DNA from: Budvicia diplopodorum
GTDB lineage: Bacteria > Pseudomonadota > Gammaproteobacteria > Enterobacterales > Enterobacteriaceae
Direction of reading: 5' to 3'
Assembly: GCF_009800925.1 (NCBI RefSeq)
Contig: NZ_WOYF01000003.1
Location: 124,001-188,000, forward strand
Length of the DNA: 64,000 bases
This document shows positions 22,100 to 30,811 of this stretch, in pieces. The notes under the pieces are model-generated. The model saw only the letters and a list, made by a program, of their open reading frames with translations. It was not told the DNA's origin and did not search any database. Each line of letters opens with the position of its first letter. Positions within the stretch are counted from its first letter, which is position 1. The translations under genes were made by a program, and so were the position numbers.

Positions 22100-23458
22100 T
22101 TATTTTGTATTTTCTTTTGTTTTTAATAGTGATAATTCTTTTATGCTGATGTTTCCGATGCTGAAATCAACCTGAAAAGGGCTGGTTTTACTATCATTAA
22201 AAAAGCCAGGCCAGTAAGTTTGTGCAATTTTAATCATTGGATATTTATATATCCCGTATTTTATTGTCTGGTTACTAGGGATATAAAAATGTTTCTCAAT
22301 AAAATTATTTTCTAAGAATGGCAGCTTGAATCTATAACCGTTATTATTGGCGATGATATATTTTTGCATTTCTCTTGCAGGTATTATTCTGAACATAAAG
22401 ATGTATCTTATTACCATATGGAAATCGTTTAATTCATCTTTCAATATCTCTATTTCATCATAAAATCTTTTAACTATAATATTGCCGCGTGAAGTTTGTT
22501 GATTCCTTTCTTCAACCAGCGAGTTTAGTAGCATTTCACTGTCTGACGGTGATGAGAGGCAATGTAAAATTTTAGTGATTCTATATAATAGACGGCCCGC
22601 TTTTGTTTTTTTATTTCCCCAAATAGGAAGTATTGAGAAAATTTTCGCAATAAAACGAATGAATTTCTTATGGTATAAATCATATAGCCTATCGTGAGGA
22701 AGCCCGCACAATAGGGAATCGGCCCCTTGCCCATCGAGGATTAAATGATTTTTGTCTAATTCAAGCTGGTCTGTAATTGCAGGAATAACCAGTGATATTT
22801 TATCGGAAATGGGTTCAGCTGCCAGATTCAGAAAGGTGTTAGCCTGACTCTCCAAATTATGGCTTACGCTAACAATCTTAATCGGTATTTGTTTTGACTC
22901 GCAAATTTTACCGGCCTTATTGCTTTCATCTGGCATAGAAGACATAAAGCAGTTTACTGCGTTGTCTACTTTATTTAGCTGTTCTGCAATTCCCAAAAGG
23001 ACCGCGGAATCAACGCCGGCACTGAATAATACGTTATATGGCCCGCTCTGTTGCTCGAGGGAAGCAATCAGGTCAGCTTTAATTTGTTCCTGATAGTCTA
23101 CTATTTTTGTATTTACATCTTCTTTGTTATCTGGAAAAAGAGTGGTAGTGCCAAACTGCTTTGATAGTGAAAATCCTATATAGGGAGCCATGATGAAAAT
23201 GTCAGAATATAGTGTGTATGGCGGTAGTATAAAGCCGTATCTCATATAGAAATCGGCAGCGTCCGGTTCGATTTTTGCACCGATCTCATTGATGAGTTCT
23301 TTTAACCTATCAGAAATTATTATTTTTCCGTCAAAATAAGTAATGTAAAGCCTATTTGTCAGGCTGTTATTAGTAATGAAATCATCTTTTCTGGTTAAAT
23401 TCATCGAATTGATAATGGTATCGTCAACGGATATCGTCAGGGGGTCTATGATGATCAT
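22100..23458 (-). CDS. asparagine-synthase-like protein without a working glutaminase domain
   Basis: In this 452-residue protein, residues ~125-440 match the ATP-pyrophosphatase (AsnB C-terminal) domain. It has the P-loop SAGVDS at 146-151 (usually SGGxDS) and DGQGADSLLCG at 242-252 (usually D/G-GEGADELFGG). The N-terminal ~120 residues are where asparagine synthetase carries its glutaminase domain, but there is no catalytic Cys2. Ammonia or another amine would have to be the nitrogen source, or the activity differs. Relatives in surface polysaccharide loci amidate sugar carboxylates. Amidation of a uronic acid in this polymer is inference. AAGGA precedes the ATG. It is divergent from the flippase gene, 84 bases away. 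Confidence 0.75.
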   Translation of the reverse strand: MIIIDPLTISVDDTIINSMNLTRKDDFITNNSLTNRLYITYFDGKIIISDRLKELINEIGAKIEPDAADFYMRYGFILPPYTLYSDIFIMAPYIGFSLSKQFGTTTLFPDNKEDVNTKIVDYQEQIKADLIASLEQQSGPYNVLFSAGVDSAVLLGIAEQLNKVDNAVNCFMSSMPDESNKAGKICESKQIPIKIVSVSHNLESQANTFLNLAAEPISDKISLVIPAITDQLELDKNHLILDGQGADSLLCGLPHDRLYDLYHKKFIRFIAKIFSILPIWGNKKTKAGRLLYRITKILHCLSSPSDSEMLLNSLVEERNQQTSRGNIIVKRFYDEIEILKDELNDFHMVIRYIFMFRIIPAREMQKYIIANNNGYRFKLPFLENNFIEKHFYIPSNQTIKYGIYKYPMIKIAQTYWPGFFNDSKTSPFQVDFSIGNISIKELSLLKTKENTK

Positions 23459-23542
23459 GATTTTCCTTTATTTAGAGTGTTGAAAGTTAATTTATATGAT
23501 TTTTTATTATTTAAGATATTGATAACCACATGATTTTGAAAA

Positions 23543-24820
23543 ATGGTTATAATACGATTAACTCAAAAAAACTTGGTTCTAACGGTGAAAATTTCATCCA
23601 GATATAAAGAAGTCCTGTCTAATTTTCTGGGACTCTCTTCGATAAATATGCTGAGCCTTTTGGTTACATTGATAACCATGCCCTATCTTTCAAGAGTGCT
23701 CGGTCCTGAATGCTATGGAACGTATTTTATTTATTTCACGGCATCAGCTTTTGCTATTATTGTTACCGATTATAGTACTAATATTACCGGCGTCAGAGAC
23801 GCTGCTCTAACCAAAAATAATCATCAGTTACAGACGATTTATTCTTACACCCAATCGGTCAGATTTATCTTTGGTATTTTATCTTTTGTGATTTTTAGCA
23901 GCTATACGCTATGTGTTACTGGCGATCGAAATGTCCTATTTGTGTTGTCTTACTATTTTATTAGTCTATTCGGTTACTATTTGACTGCTCCGTGGTTTCA
24001 TCAGGGAACGTCTAATATGATTTTTCTTGCTCTGTCATCGCTAATAGCCAGAATAATACAGATTGCGACTCTATTTTTTTTGGTAAAATCGCCCAATGAT
24101 TTAGCTTATGCCATTATGTCTAATGCCTTGGTGTTTATTGTTACCGGGATAATTATTTTTATCTATCGACACACTCGTATGGGTATAAAAGAAGAAGTTC
24201 GCTTTACCAATTCACTGGATAAAATCAAATCAGGTTTTGATAGCTTTATTGGTGATTTCGCCCCCAATCTTTACAGTAATATTCCTTTATTGATTATCGG
24301 GGCATTAACTACTCCGGCTATTTATGCCAGCTATTCCATCGCAATGCGTTTGACAGGGATCGCGGGTTCTATCCAGATTATGTTATCAAAAGCGGCCTAT
24401 CCGGTGATTGTGAAAGGCAACGGTACGCTGAAATTATTGCTGTTGCTTAATATTATTCTTTCCCTACCTCCTATTGCCGCCATTGTCTTTTTTGGTGACT
24501 TCTTGGTCAATATCTTTCTTGGCCCCGGTTATTCTGATGCGGTGCTGTATTTGATCTACCTTTCGGCAGGCATTCTGTTCAACGGCATATTGAACGCTTT
24601 TTCTTACGGTTATTTTCTTGCTAACGGTCTTGACCGGACCTTCCGAAATATATCTCTATTTGTATCCGTTTTTTCTGCCCTATTCGGTTATCTGATGATT
24701 TATTTTTTTGGCGTTGTTGGTTCTCTTGTAATGTTGGTTTTTGCCAGGTTCTTATTTGTAATCTGCTATTTTGTTGTATACCGCACTACTCAGAAAAGGG
24801 TTGATTCACGTAGTAGTTAA
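23543..24820 (+). CDS. Wzx-type polysaccharide flippase
   Basis: This 425-residue integral membrane protein has about 12 predicted helices and the MOP-superfamily N-terminus (SINMLSLLVTLITMPYLSRVLGPECYG) typical of RfbX/Wzx O-unit translocases. It would flip the lipid-linked repeat unit to the periplasm. It is the only plus-strand gene of the island, divergent from the asparagine-synthase-like gene and convergent with the Wzy-like gene, whose stop it overlaps by four bases. The start is uncertain: a TATAAT at 23548-23553 overlaps the first ATG, and a GTG at 23585 (411 residues) would suit the family better. Neither has a clear ribosome-binding site. Confidence 0.85.
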   Translation: MVIIRLTQKNLVLTVKISSRYKEVLSNFLGLSSINMLSLLVTLITMPYLSRVLGPECYGTYFIYFTASAFAIIVTDYSTNITGVRDAALTKNNHQLQTIYSYTQSVRFIFGILSFVIFSSYTLCVTGDRNVLFVLSYYFISLFGYYLTAPWFHQGTSNMIFLALSSLIARIIQIATLFFLVKSPNDLAYAIMSNALVFIVTGIIIFIYRHTRMGIKEEVRFTNSLDKIKSGFDSFIGDFAPNLYSNIPLLIIGALTTPAIYASYSIAMRLTGIAGSIQIMLSKAAYPVIVKGNGTLKLLLLLNIILSLPPIAAIVFFGDFLVNIFLGPGYSDAVLYLIYLSAGILFNGILNAFSYGYFLANGLDRTFRNISLFVSVFSALFGYLMIYFFGVVGSLVMLVFARFLFVICYFVVYRTTQKRVDSRSS

Positions 24821-25872
24821 TCAGAATTATGGTAGCCGTGCCGGGTAGTAATATATTGTTTTAAGTAAATTAGAAATACGCACATGGGCATGATTAGTCC
24901 AGAACGGTATCTCATGGCTGAACCGGCATTGAACACGCCAAAAGGGTAGTGAGCTATCAGCAATACGCAGGTAAAGGATATAAACAAAGACAGTGCCATT
25001 GTATTGATATTCTGGTTTCTTATTATTGACGTTGCGCTGTAAAAGATTATCAGCAGAAACAAAAAGCAGCCTTCAAAGAAAAAGGGGAGTAATTTTATAT
25101 TATTTATCGACTCAGGTAGCGTGGGTCCGATGAATGCCATCGGCAGGCCGAGTGGTATAAAGGTGAAGAAATCATACTCACTGTTCCAGAACTCATTGAT
25201 TCGGGTTGTTCCCCCATTGCGAGAGAAATGCTTTGGCATTATCTGAGTGTATTCAAAGATCGCCTCGATATAATAAATAGATGCCAGAATAATCAGACAA
25301 AATATGATGATATTGACGCTAATAGCCAGCTCAGACTTTATGCCATTTTTATAGGCCAATATCGTCAGCATCGATGAATATACGGCTACGGCATAGTGAG
25401 GTTTGATAAAGGTTAACAGTGCCAAAGCCACAATTTGAAAAATAGAGAGAAACGATCTTTTTCCGTTAATTAGCTCGATTAGTCCGCCAGTACAAATGCA
25501 GAATGAAAAAAGCACAAATATCTCTTTAGAAAAAATGGATGTCCATACGCCAAACGAAGGTAAAGAGAGTAATACCAGAACCAAAACAAGTTGGTTATTA
25601 CCTAATCGGGCCTTTTCCAACATATAGAGGATGCCGGTTATTGATAGCAAGAGCGATAGGAGAAAGCTGCCTACGGTTCCAAGCAATGAACCAATAACCG
25701 ACATCAGGTATGCCGTGCTGAAGAGATCATCCCGATCGAGATAATATCCATTGATATAGTCGTTGGTATCTCCCAACGAAGAGAATTGGGCAAAAACAAA
25801 AACGGCCAGAAATGAATACAATATTTTGATCAAGACAATATAATAAATTTTGTTTTTAGGTGTTGTTATCAA
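24817..25872 (-). CDS. polytopic membrane protein, candidate Wzy polymerase
   Basis: This 351-residue protein has about nine to ten hydrophobic segments and one larger loop near residues 215-250 with charged and glycine residues, a layout seen in Wzy O-unit polymerases. These are poorly conserved, so the call rests on topology and on position between the flippase and wzc. The reading frame opens with a TTG (an AGG lies nine bases upstream); no ATG occurs before the first helices. It lies 17 bases after wzc and is probably translated from the same mRNA. Confidence 0.6.
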   Translation of the reverse strand: MITTPKNKIYYIVLIKILYSFLAVFVFAQFSSLGDTNDYINGYYLDRDDLFSTAYLMSVIGSLLGTVGSFLLSLLLSITGILYMLEKARLGNNQLVLVLVLLSLPSFGVWTSIFSKEIFVLFSFCICTGGLIELINGKRSFLSIFQIVALALLTFIKPHYAVAVYSSMLTILAYKNGIKSELAISVNIIIFCLIILASIYYIEAIFEYTQIMPKHFSRNGGTTRINEFWNSEYDFFTFIPLGLPMAFIGPTLPESINNIKLLPFFFEGCFLFLLIIFYSATSIIRNQNINTMALSLFISFTCVLLIAHYPFGVFNAGSAMRYRSGLIMPMCVFLIYLKQYITTRHGYHNSD

Positions 25873-25889
25873 TTGGTTAAGCCTGTCTA

Positions 25890-28028
25890 TTAATAGCTGT
25901 AATACTCGCAGCCGCCGTTGCCGTAACGTTTAGCCGCTCTGTGCTCAACCGCATTAAGAACAATCCCTTTAATTTGAATGCTATTTTGTTCGAAGCGTTT
26001 GACCGCTGCTTCTATTTCGCCGATCGAGCTGGTTTCAAATCGGGTGACGATGATATTGGTTCCAGAGTATTGTCCGAGAATGGTTGAGTCAGTCGTTGCC
26101 AGAATTGGCGGCGTGTCTACGACCACTAGGTCATAGTTATTATTTGCCCACGTAAGAAATTCAGACAGCGTATTGCTCATTAATATCTCTGATGGATTGG
26201 TCGGGAGTTTGCCTCTGGGAAGAAAATCCAGACCTTCAACCGTGGTCTGATACAGGCATTGAGTCATTGGCCTGTGGCCTAATAGTATGTCTGATAGGCC
26301 ATTTTCCGAAGGTCGGTTGAATAAGGTATGTAAACTTCCTTTTCGCATATCCGCGTCGATGAGCAGCACTTTCTTGCTTGACTGGGCGACGACGGCCGCA
26401 AGATTACTACTAACAAAACTGTTGCCTACGCCGGAGGTGGCTCCTGCAACCATTAGAATTCGGTTTTTCGTATCCAGACCAGCGAAGCGAATGCTGGTTC
26501 TTAGGCCGCGAATGGCTTCAATCGCCAGATCGGTTGACTGCGTTACCGCCAGTAATGCTGGCGTATTCAGCTTCGGTAATAGTCTATTTTTCTTACCGGC
26601 TTTGAGTGCATTCTTTGACAGTGGAATATTGGCATAAAGGTTAATGCCAATATTCTCAAGCTGAGAGGAATCATTAATACATCGGCGAAAATACTCTCTG
26701 CTTAAAACCAGTGCGATCGACACCAGCAGGCTAAGGATAAATGCCATGCCAACCAGTGATGAATTTGGCTTTATTCTATTTGGCTGAGCTGCCGCGTTAT
26801 CAATAATTCTAACGTTGCCTACCATGCTGGCCTTGCTGATACTGAGTTCCTGTTGTTTATTTAATAGCAGCATATAAATTTCCTGATCGGACTGCGCATT
26901 CCGGGTCAGGCGTAATATTTCTTGTTGGGTTGTTGGTAGCGCGGTAATTCTCTGATTTAGGCGATTTCTTTCCTGTAATAAAGCCTGTTTTTTCTCCAGT
27001 AAAGCGCGATAGGCCGGATGTTCTTTGGTATAACGTTTGGATATTTCAGCCTCTTCGAAGATGGCTTCATTGATCTGAGAGGTGATTGATACCATAGACG
27101 CCAGCTCGGATTTTGTTTCTAAGGTTAAGTCTATCGACTCATGGGTTTGCCTGAACTGGTTTAGTTTGCTTTCAGTTTGTTCTAACTGAAGCTTTGTCAT
27201 TGGTAGCTGTTGCTCTAAGAACATCAGGTTTCTGGCGGCTTGTTCCGATTTTCTTTCAACGTTTTGCCGTAGGTAATTATTGCTGATGCTATTGATGATT
27301 TTTGATATTTCATCTTTATCTTCACCTTTAAGCTGTAGCTTTAATATTCCTCCGCCCTTAGTAATCTCAGATACTGAAAAATTAGCCTGTAGGTTATTCA
27401 TTACCGTAAGCCGATCTCGCTTTTTTATCTGGAATTGGGTTCCGACAGGTGCATCGATATCACTAATCAGAATAGTCAATTCATCCTGTTTTTTGATGAT
27501 ATTAATCTGGCCGTCTATCCGAATGTTACTGGCCGTTAGCCGGTAATTTTTTTCTGGTAACACTGTCAGGGTAAATTCTTCATCGTACATTGATTTTGGT
27601 ATTTCAAATTGAGATATAGCTATCTTTGCCGCGGGACTTCCCTGCATTTGGGCCATGATTTTGCCGAAAACCGGAAAATATTTCTCTGAAGCTTCTATAT
27701 CTAACTTAAGTTCGTCGATCGTTTTTCCTATAACCATTCGGGATTTAAGTAATTCAATTTCAGTCGCCGACTGCGATTTTCCATCGGGCAGTACTTCGGA
27801 GAATTGCTTTAAAATATTGGTAGGCGTATTACTTTCGATTTGAATAAGGATGTCAGCCAGATAAACCGGCGTGGCCAGCAGGCTATAAAGGATGCTGATA
27901 CCAGTACAGAGTAGGGTGAAAGTAATGACTATCCATTTCTGATCTATGATAATGCCAATAATCTTTCCTAGGTTTACTTCACCATTTTCTTTTAAGTGAT
28001 GATGCGAATTGTGGTGCTTACACGTCAT
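25890..28028 (-). CDS. wzc: Wzc-type polysaccharide co-polymerase / BY-kinase with altered P-loop
   Basis: This 712-residue inner-membrane protein has a Wzz domain with two membrane helices (~31-50 and ~425-442), a coiled-coil periplasmic region (~260-400) and a cytoplasmic BY-kinase domain (~490-690). Walker A' (VLLIDADMRKG, 554-564) and Walker B (DLVVVDTPP, 633-641) are intact. Walker A reads GATSGVGNS (529-537), with Asn536 where the family has the ATP-binding Lys. The C-terminal tail has four tyrosines (RYGNGGCEYYSY), fewer than E. coli Wzc. It works with Wza in polymer length control and export. AAGGA precedes the ATG. The cognate phosphatase gene wzb is not present next to it. Confidence 0.9.
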   Translation of the reverse strand: MTCKHHNSHHHLKENGEVNLGKIIGIIIDQKWIVITFTLLCTGISILYSLLATPVYLADILIQIESNTPTNILKQFSEVLPDGKSQSATEIELLKSRMVIGKTIDELKLDIEASEKYFPVFGKIMAQMQGSPAAKIAISQFEIPKSMYDEEFTLTVLPEKNYRLTASNIRIDGQINIIKKQDELTILISDIDAPVGTQFQIKKRDRLTVMNNLQANFSVSEITKGGGILKLQLKGEDKDEISKIINSISNNYLRQNVERKSEQAARNLMFLEQQLPMTKLQLEQTESKLNQFRQTHESIDLTLETKSELASMVSITSQINEAIFEEAEISKRYTKEHPAYRALLEKKQALLQERNRLNQRITALPTTQQEILRLTRNAQSDQEIYMLLLNKQQELSISKASMVGNVRIIDNAAAQPNRIKPNSSLVGMAFILSLLVSIALVLSREYFRRCINDSSQLENIGINLYANIPLSKNALKAGKKNRLLPKLNTPALLAVTQSTDLAIEAIRGLRTSIRFAGLDTKNRILMVAGATSGVGNSFVSSNLAAVVAQSSKKVLLIDADMRKGSLHTLFNRPSENGLSDILLGHRPMTQCLYQTTVEGLDFLPRGKLPTNPSEILMSNTLSEFLTWANNNYDLVVVDTPPILATTDSTILGQYSGTNIIVTRFETSSIGEIEAAVKRFEQNSIQIKGIVLNAVEHRAAKRYGNGGCEYYSY

Positions 28029-28188
28029 TCTTATTCCTTTAATTTCACGCTTGTATGTTTAGCTTTTATTTGAACGGAGAGCTTTATTTAGCTTTGTAAT
28101 ACTGCTTTTCACATTATTGCTGAGTTTGCTAAGCGTTGAAAAATGAGTTCGAGCAGCGCTAGATAAGCTGCCCGCATTGAGTCAAATA

Positions 28189-29346
28189 TCACAGTGACCA
28201 GTTCCTCATCCAACGGGCAGACTCGGTCATATAGTTAACGCCGGTAATGGTAGGGATAAGCTGAGATATAACGCGGTTCCAGCGGGTGATAGGGGCTGTA
28301 GTAATATAGACGATGTCATAAGGCTGTAGCTGAAATTCGTTGCCTAATATCAATGCGGTTGCGTCTTTTGCGTTGAGCTGGTAGATATTGGCCAGTTTCT
28401 TTCCTGCCTGTTTATCTTCTTTATTGAGGCCTTGCTCTGGGCGGATAACAAAGATCCCGCTGGCATCACTGACAGTTTGCTCGATACCTTGCGCATTACC
28501 CAAGGCTTCGGTCAACGTCATGCCGCTGCGATCCATGCGTAGTGTGCTTTGCTTTCTGACTTCACCCATCACAAAGATTTTCAAATCGTCGTTTCTTGGT
28601 ATATAGAGAATGTCGCCAGCGTACAGTAGCCGGTTTTGTGTCAGGTCGCCGTTTTGCATTAACGCCTGAAGTGATATGGGATATTTTTCACCGTTCCGGG
28701 TCAGCGTTACGTTACGCCAGTCGGCGTTTTCGGTTAGTCCACCGGCCTGATTCAGCGCATCAATGATGGTGAGTGGAATATGATTAATCGGCTGTTGGCC
28801 GGATTTTGTTACTTCGCCGGTGACATAAACTTTCTGCGACCGAAATGCGGCAATGCTGATGTCAATTTGTGGTGATTCAATAAACTGTGCTAGCTTTTTG
28901 ACTAGGATCTCTCGTACCTGATCCATCGTTTTACCTTTGACATACAGCTTACCGGCATAAGGATAGAAAATAGTGCCATCGAAATGTACCCAATTACCCG
29001 AGTCGCTAGCGCTACGATATTGGCCCGCTGGCATCGTGAGTTCAGGATGATTCCATACCGTTACCGTTAAGATATCGCCGATACCAATGCGGTATTGATA
29101 GTTTTGTAGTTCACTATCCAGCTGTGGGTTGGGCTGCGCCGTTGCAGGATGAATGCGTATGTTTTCGATTAGCTGAGGAGTAATAGGATAGACATTGACC
29201 AGCTGATTAATATCAAAATCACTATCGGATTGCTCAATAACGGTTTTATCTGTGATGTTAAAATTAGTTCCGGGAACAAGCGTACAACCATTTAATAAGG
29301 TTAATACCGCTACAAGTATGCTAATTCCGTATTTCTTTATCTTCAT
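28189..29346 (-). CDS. wza: outer-membrane polysaccharide export lipoprotein Wza
   Basis: The 385-residue protein begins with a lipoprotein signal ([20 protein letters not shown], lipobox Cys21). It carries the polysaccharide export (PES) domain at ~90-185, two SLBB domains, and a C-terminal amphipathic helix ending [13 protein letters not shown], which forms the octameric pore's outer-membrane barrel. The ATG at 29346 is used. A longer frame back to 29436 would run across the ops element and lacks a signal peptide at its start. Wza is first of the wza-wzc-wzy transcription unit. There is a 160-base gap before wzc with no wzb. Confidence 0.94.
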   Translation of the reverse strand: MKIKKYGISILVAVLTLLNGCTLVPGTNFNITDKTVIEQSDSDFDINQLVNVYPITPQLIENIRIHPATAQPNPQLDSELQNYQYRIGIGDILTVTVWNHPELTMPAGQYRSASDSGNWVHFDGTIFYPYAGKLYVKGKTMDQVREILVKKLAQFIESPQIDISIAAFRSQKVYVTGEVTKSGQQPINHIPLTIIDALNQAGGLTENADWRNVTLTRNGEKYPISLQALMQNGDLTQNRLLYAGDILYIPRNDDLKIFVMGEVRKQSTLRMDRSGMTLTEALGNAQGIEQTVSDASGIFVIRPEQGLNKEDKQAGKKLANIYQLNAKDATALILGNEFQLQPYDIVYITTAPITRWNRVISQLIPTITGVNYMTESARWMRNWSL

Positions 29347-29421
29347 TCCATTAATACCTAAATAAGTTATTAAATTAAATAATACATAAAGTATTTGATT
29401 GCTATTACGAACCAGATTTTC

Positions 29422-29434
29422 CACGCTACCGCCC
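29422..29434 (-). promoter_or_regulatory. ops element / JUMPstart core
   Basis: On the minus strand the sequence GGGCGGTAGCGTG matches the ops core (GGCGGTAGCGTG) of JUMPstart elements. This element pauses RNA polymerase and recruits RfaH to long polysaccharide, LPS and F-pilus operons. It lies in the transcribed leader 76 bases before the wza ATG. It predicts RfaH-dependent read-through of the wza operon. Confidence 0.88.
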
Positions 29435-30125
29435 ATGGAATATGGGTTCCGTATGGCTAATTATTAAATTAAGCTTAAGTTTTAATTTTGAATTGATATG
29501 AAAACAACGAGCATCCCTATGTATTAAATAGAGCTGATTTACGTTAATTATAAAATTATTTTTATAAGTTAATTATATCAATGCTGTAATTTTCATGAGT
29601 CTATGGAGGCGGGTGGTAATTGTCAATGGTGTGTTTGTGATTTAACTATCGGCGCATTTATTTGGGTTTTTATTATATATTCACAATGAAAAATTCATTA
29701 TTGATAACGATGATTTTTGTTTATATCTTCTTATTTTTAGTGAGACTGTAGTTTTTAATTACATTGTTTTTGATGTGTTTATCTCGACTTTTTTATTTAT
29801 TTCTATATGTATAATCAATGTGTTGTAGTGATTTTTGTTTCATATTTGCCCTGAATTAAATAAGCTGTTATAGCACTTTATGATGGACGCTAAATTGTCA
29901 TTGATTACTTTTGATTTTATTTATTAAGATTTCTTATTTTAATTATGTGAATGTGATGTCAGAAGATTGAGGGATTTTGAGAATGAATTATCTATAAGTG
30001 AAGTGAATTTCATAACCAATATATTTATTAATGAGGATACAATTAATTAACGTTTTTATTCTTTGGATGAATATCTGGCGTATGCGGTAAAAGGATTCAT
30101 CGCATACGTCAGCTAACTGATTGAG
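29435..30125. other. AT-rich regulatory region upstream of wza
   Basis: About 690 bases of very AT-rich DNA lie between the ops element and the MerP-like gene, with no supported ORF. The wza promoter must lie here, and the length suggests several regulator sites. I did not find a convincing RcsAB box. A GC-rich 12-base inverted repeat (30075-30086 / 30101-30112) lies just downstream of the MerP-like gene. Confidence 0.5.
30075..30112 (-). terminator. hairpin downstream of the MerP-like gene
   Basis: CTGGCGTATGCG and CGCATACGTCAG pair (one G-U) around a 14-base loop starting 14 bases after the MerP-like stop codon. There is no clear T-run, so it may be a stabilising 3' hairpin or a weak terminator. 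Confidence 0.5.
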
Positions 30126-30431
30126 CTATTTATTTTCAGATGGGTTACTTTCTTGCTTCACTACTTGATTAACCGTTCCGCTATAGCCAGTTTTATCTAT
30201 TGATTTCAGCAGTTGGTTTAGGTCATAACCTTCCGGCACTATCACTTCGGCCTGTCGCGTTTTTAGCGATGCTTTCGCTTTAATCACTCCGTCGGTTTTA
30301 CGCAATGCCTGATTAATTGAGGTTACGCAGAGCGGGCATGTCATACCGTTCACATCAATAATCACTTTAACGTTTTGTGCATAAATCAGCGGAGAGAAAC
30401 AAAATAGGGTGGCAATGAGTAGCCGTTTCAT
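30126..30431 (-). CDS. MerP-like periplasmic heavy-metal-binding protein
   Basis: The 101-residue protein has a signal peptide (MKRLLIATLFCFSPLIYA) and one heavy-metal-associated (HMA) domain with the metal-binding loop GMTCPLC (Cys32, Cys35). This corresponds to GMTCAAC in MerP of mercury operons. The HMA domain ends about residue 90 and is followed by a short polar tail. Its ATG overlaps the MerT-like stop (ATGA), so the two are translationally coupled. In mer operons MerP hands Hg(II) to MerT. No merR, merA or merB is near, so the metal is not established and could be Hg, Cu or another thiophilic ion. Confidence 0.85.
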   Translation of the reverse strand: MKRLLIATLFCFSPLIYAQNVKVIIDVNGMTCPLCVTSINQALRKTDGVIKAKASLKTRQAEVIVPEGYDLNQLLKSIDKTGYSGTVNQVVKQESNPSENK

Positions 30432-30811
30432 TCAAATACCTCAAACAACCAGGGTAAGACAAAGGGGTAGAACTGGAGCATTAGTACAATGGGTACGGCC
30501 ATCCAATACAGGGTGAGCACCTGAGCTCGGCTCAGTCGACCAGTACAAAAGGGCTTTTTAGAAAAATAGAGGCGCCAGAAGCCTGAAATAATCAGGCCCA
30601 GAGAGATCGCTATCATCGGTATCTGTAGCCAGCCTAATTGCTCTATGCCGGAAAGACCGGCAGCAGATACGCCAAATACCAGATAAATCAATGGCCCGAT
30701 GCAGCACAGGCTCGACGCTGCGGCAGCGATTATTGCTGCCGCTAAGGTCGCTAAAGTGCCTTTATTACTACTCTTGAGATTGGTAGTCATAGACAAAAAC
30801 TTTAGGTTCAT
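30428..30811 (-). CDS. MerT-like membrane transport protein
   Basis: This 127-residue protein has three hydrophobic segments. The first contains the vicinal pair SSLCCIGPL (Cys36-Cys37) followed by GVSAAGLSG, the MerT hallmark that accepts metal from MerP. The cytoplasmic loop has a single cysteine (KPFC, Cys89) where MerT often has a pair. It overlaps the transglutaminase-like gene by 44 bases, or by 23 if the second ATG at 30790 is used. The start is unsure because neither ATG has a strong ribosome-binding site and coupling is likely. Function is inferred from MerT. Confidence 0.8.
   Translation of the reverse strand: MNLKFLSMTTNLKSSNKGTLATLAAAIIAAAASSLCCIGPLIYLVFGVSAAGLSGIEQLGWLQIPMIAISLGLIISGFWRLYFSKKPFCTGRLSRAQVLTLYWMAVPIVLMLQFYPFVLPWLFEVFE

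Noticed and set aside
28029-28188. Search for wzb between wza and wzc
   Set aside because: The gap is only 160 bases with no phosphatase motif (CxxxxxR) in any frame.
29347-29436. N-terminal extension of Wza
   Set aside because: The extension would translate across the ops element and put 30 residues before a normal lipoprotein signal.
29461-30060. RcsAB box upstream of wza
   Set aside because: Stretches such as TAAGATTTCTTA (near 29926) have the wrong spacing or too few matches.
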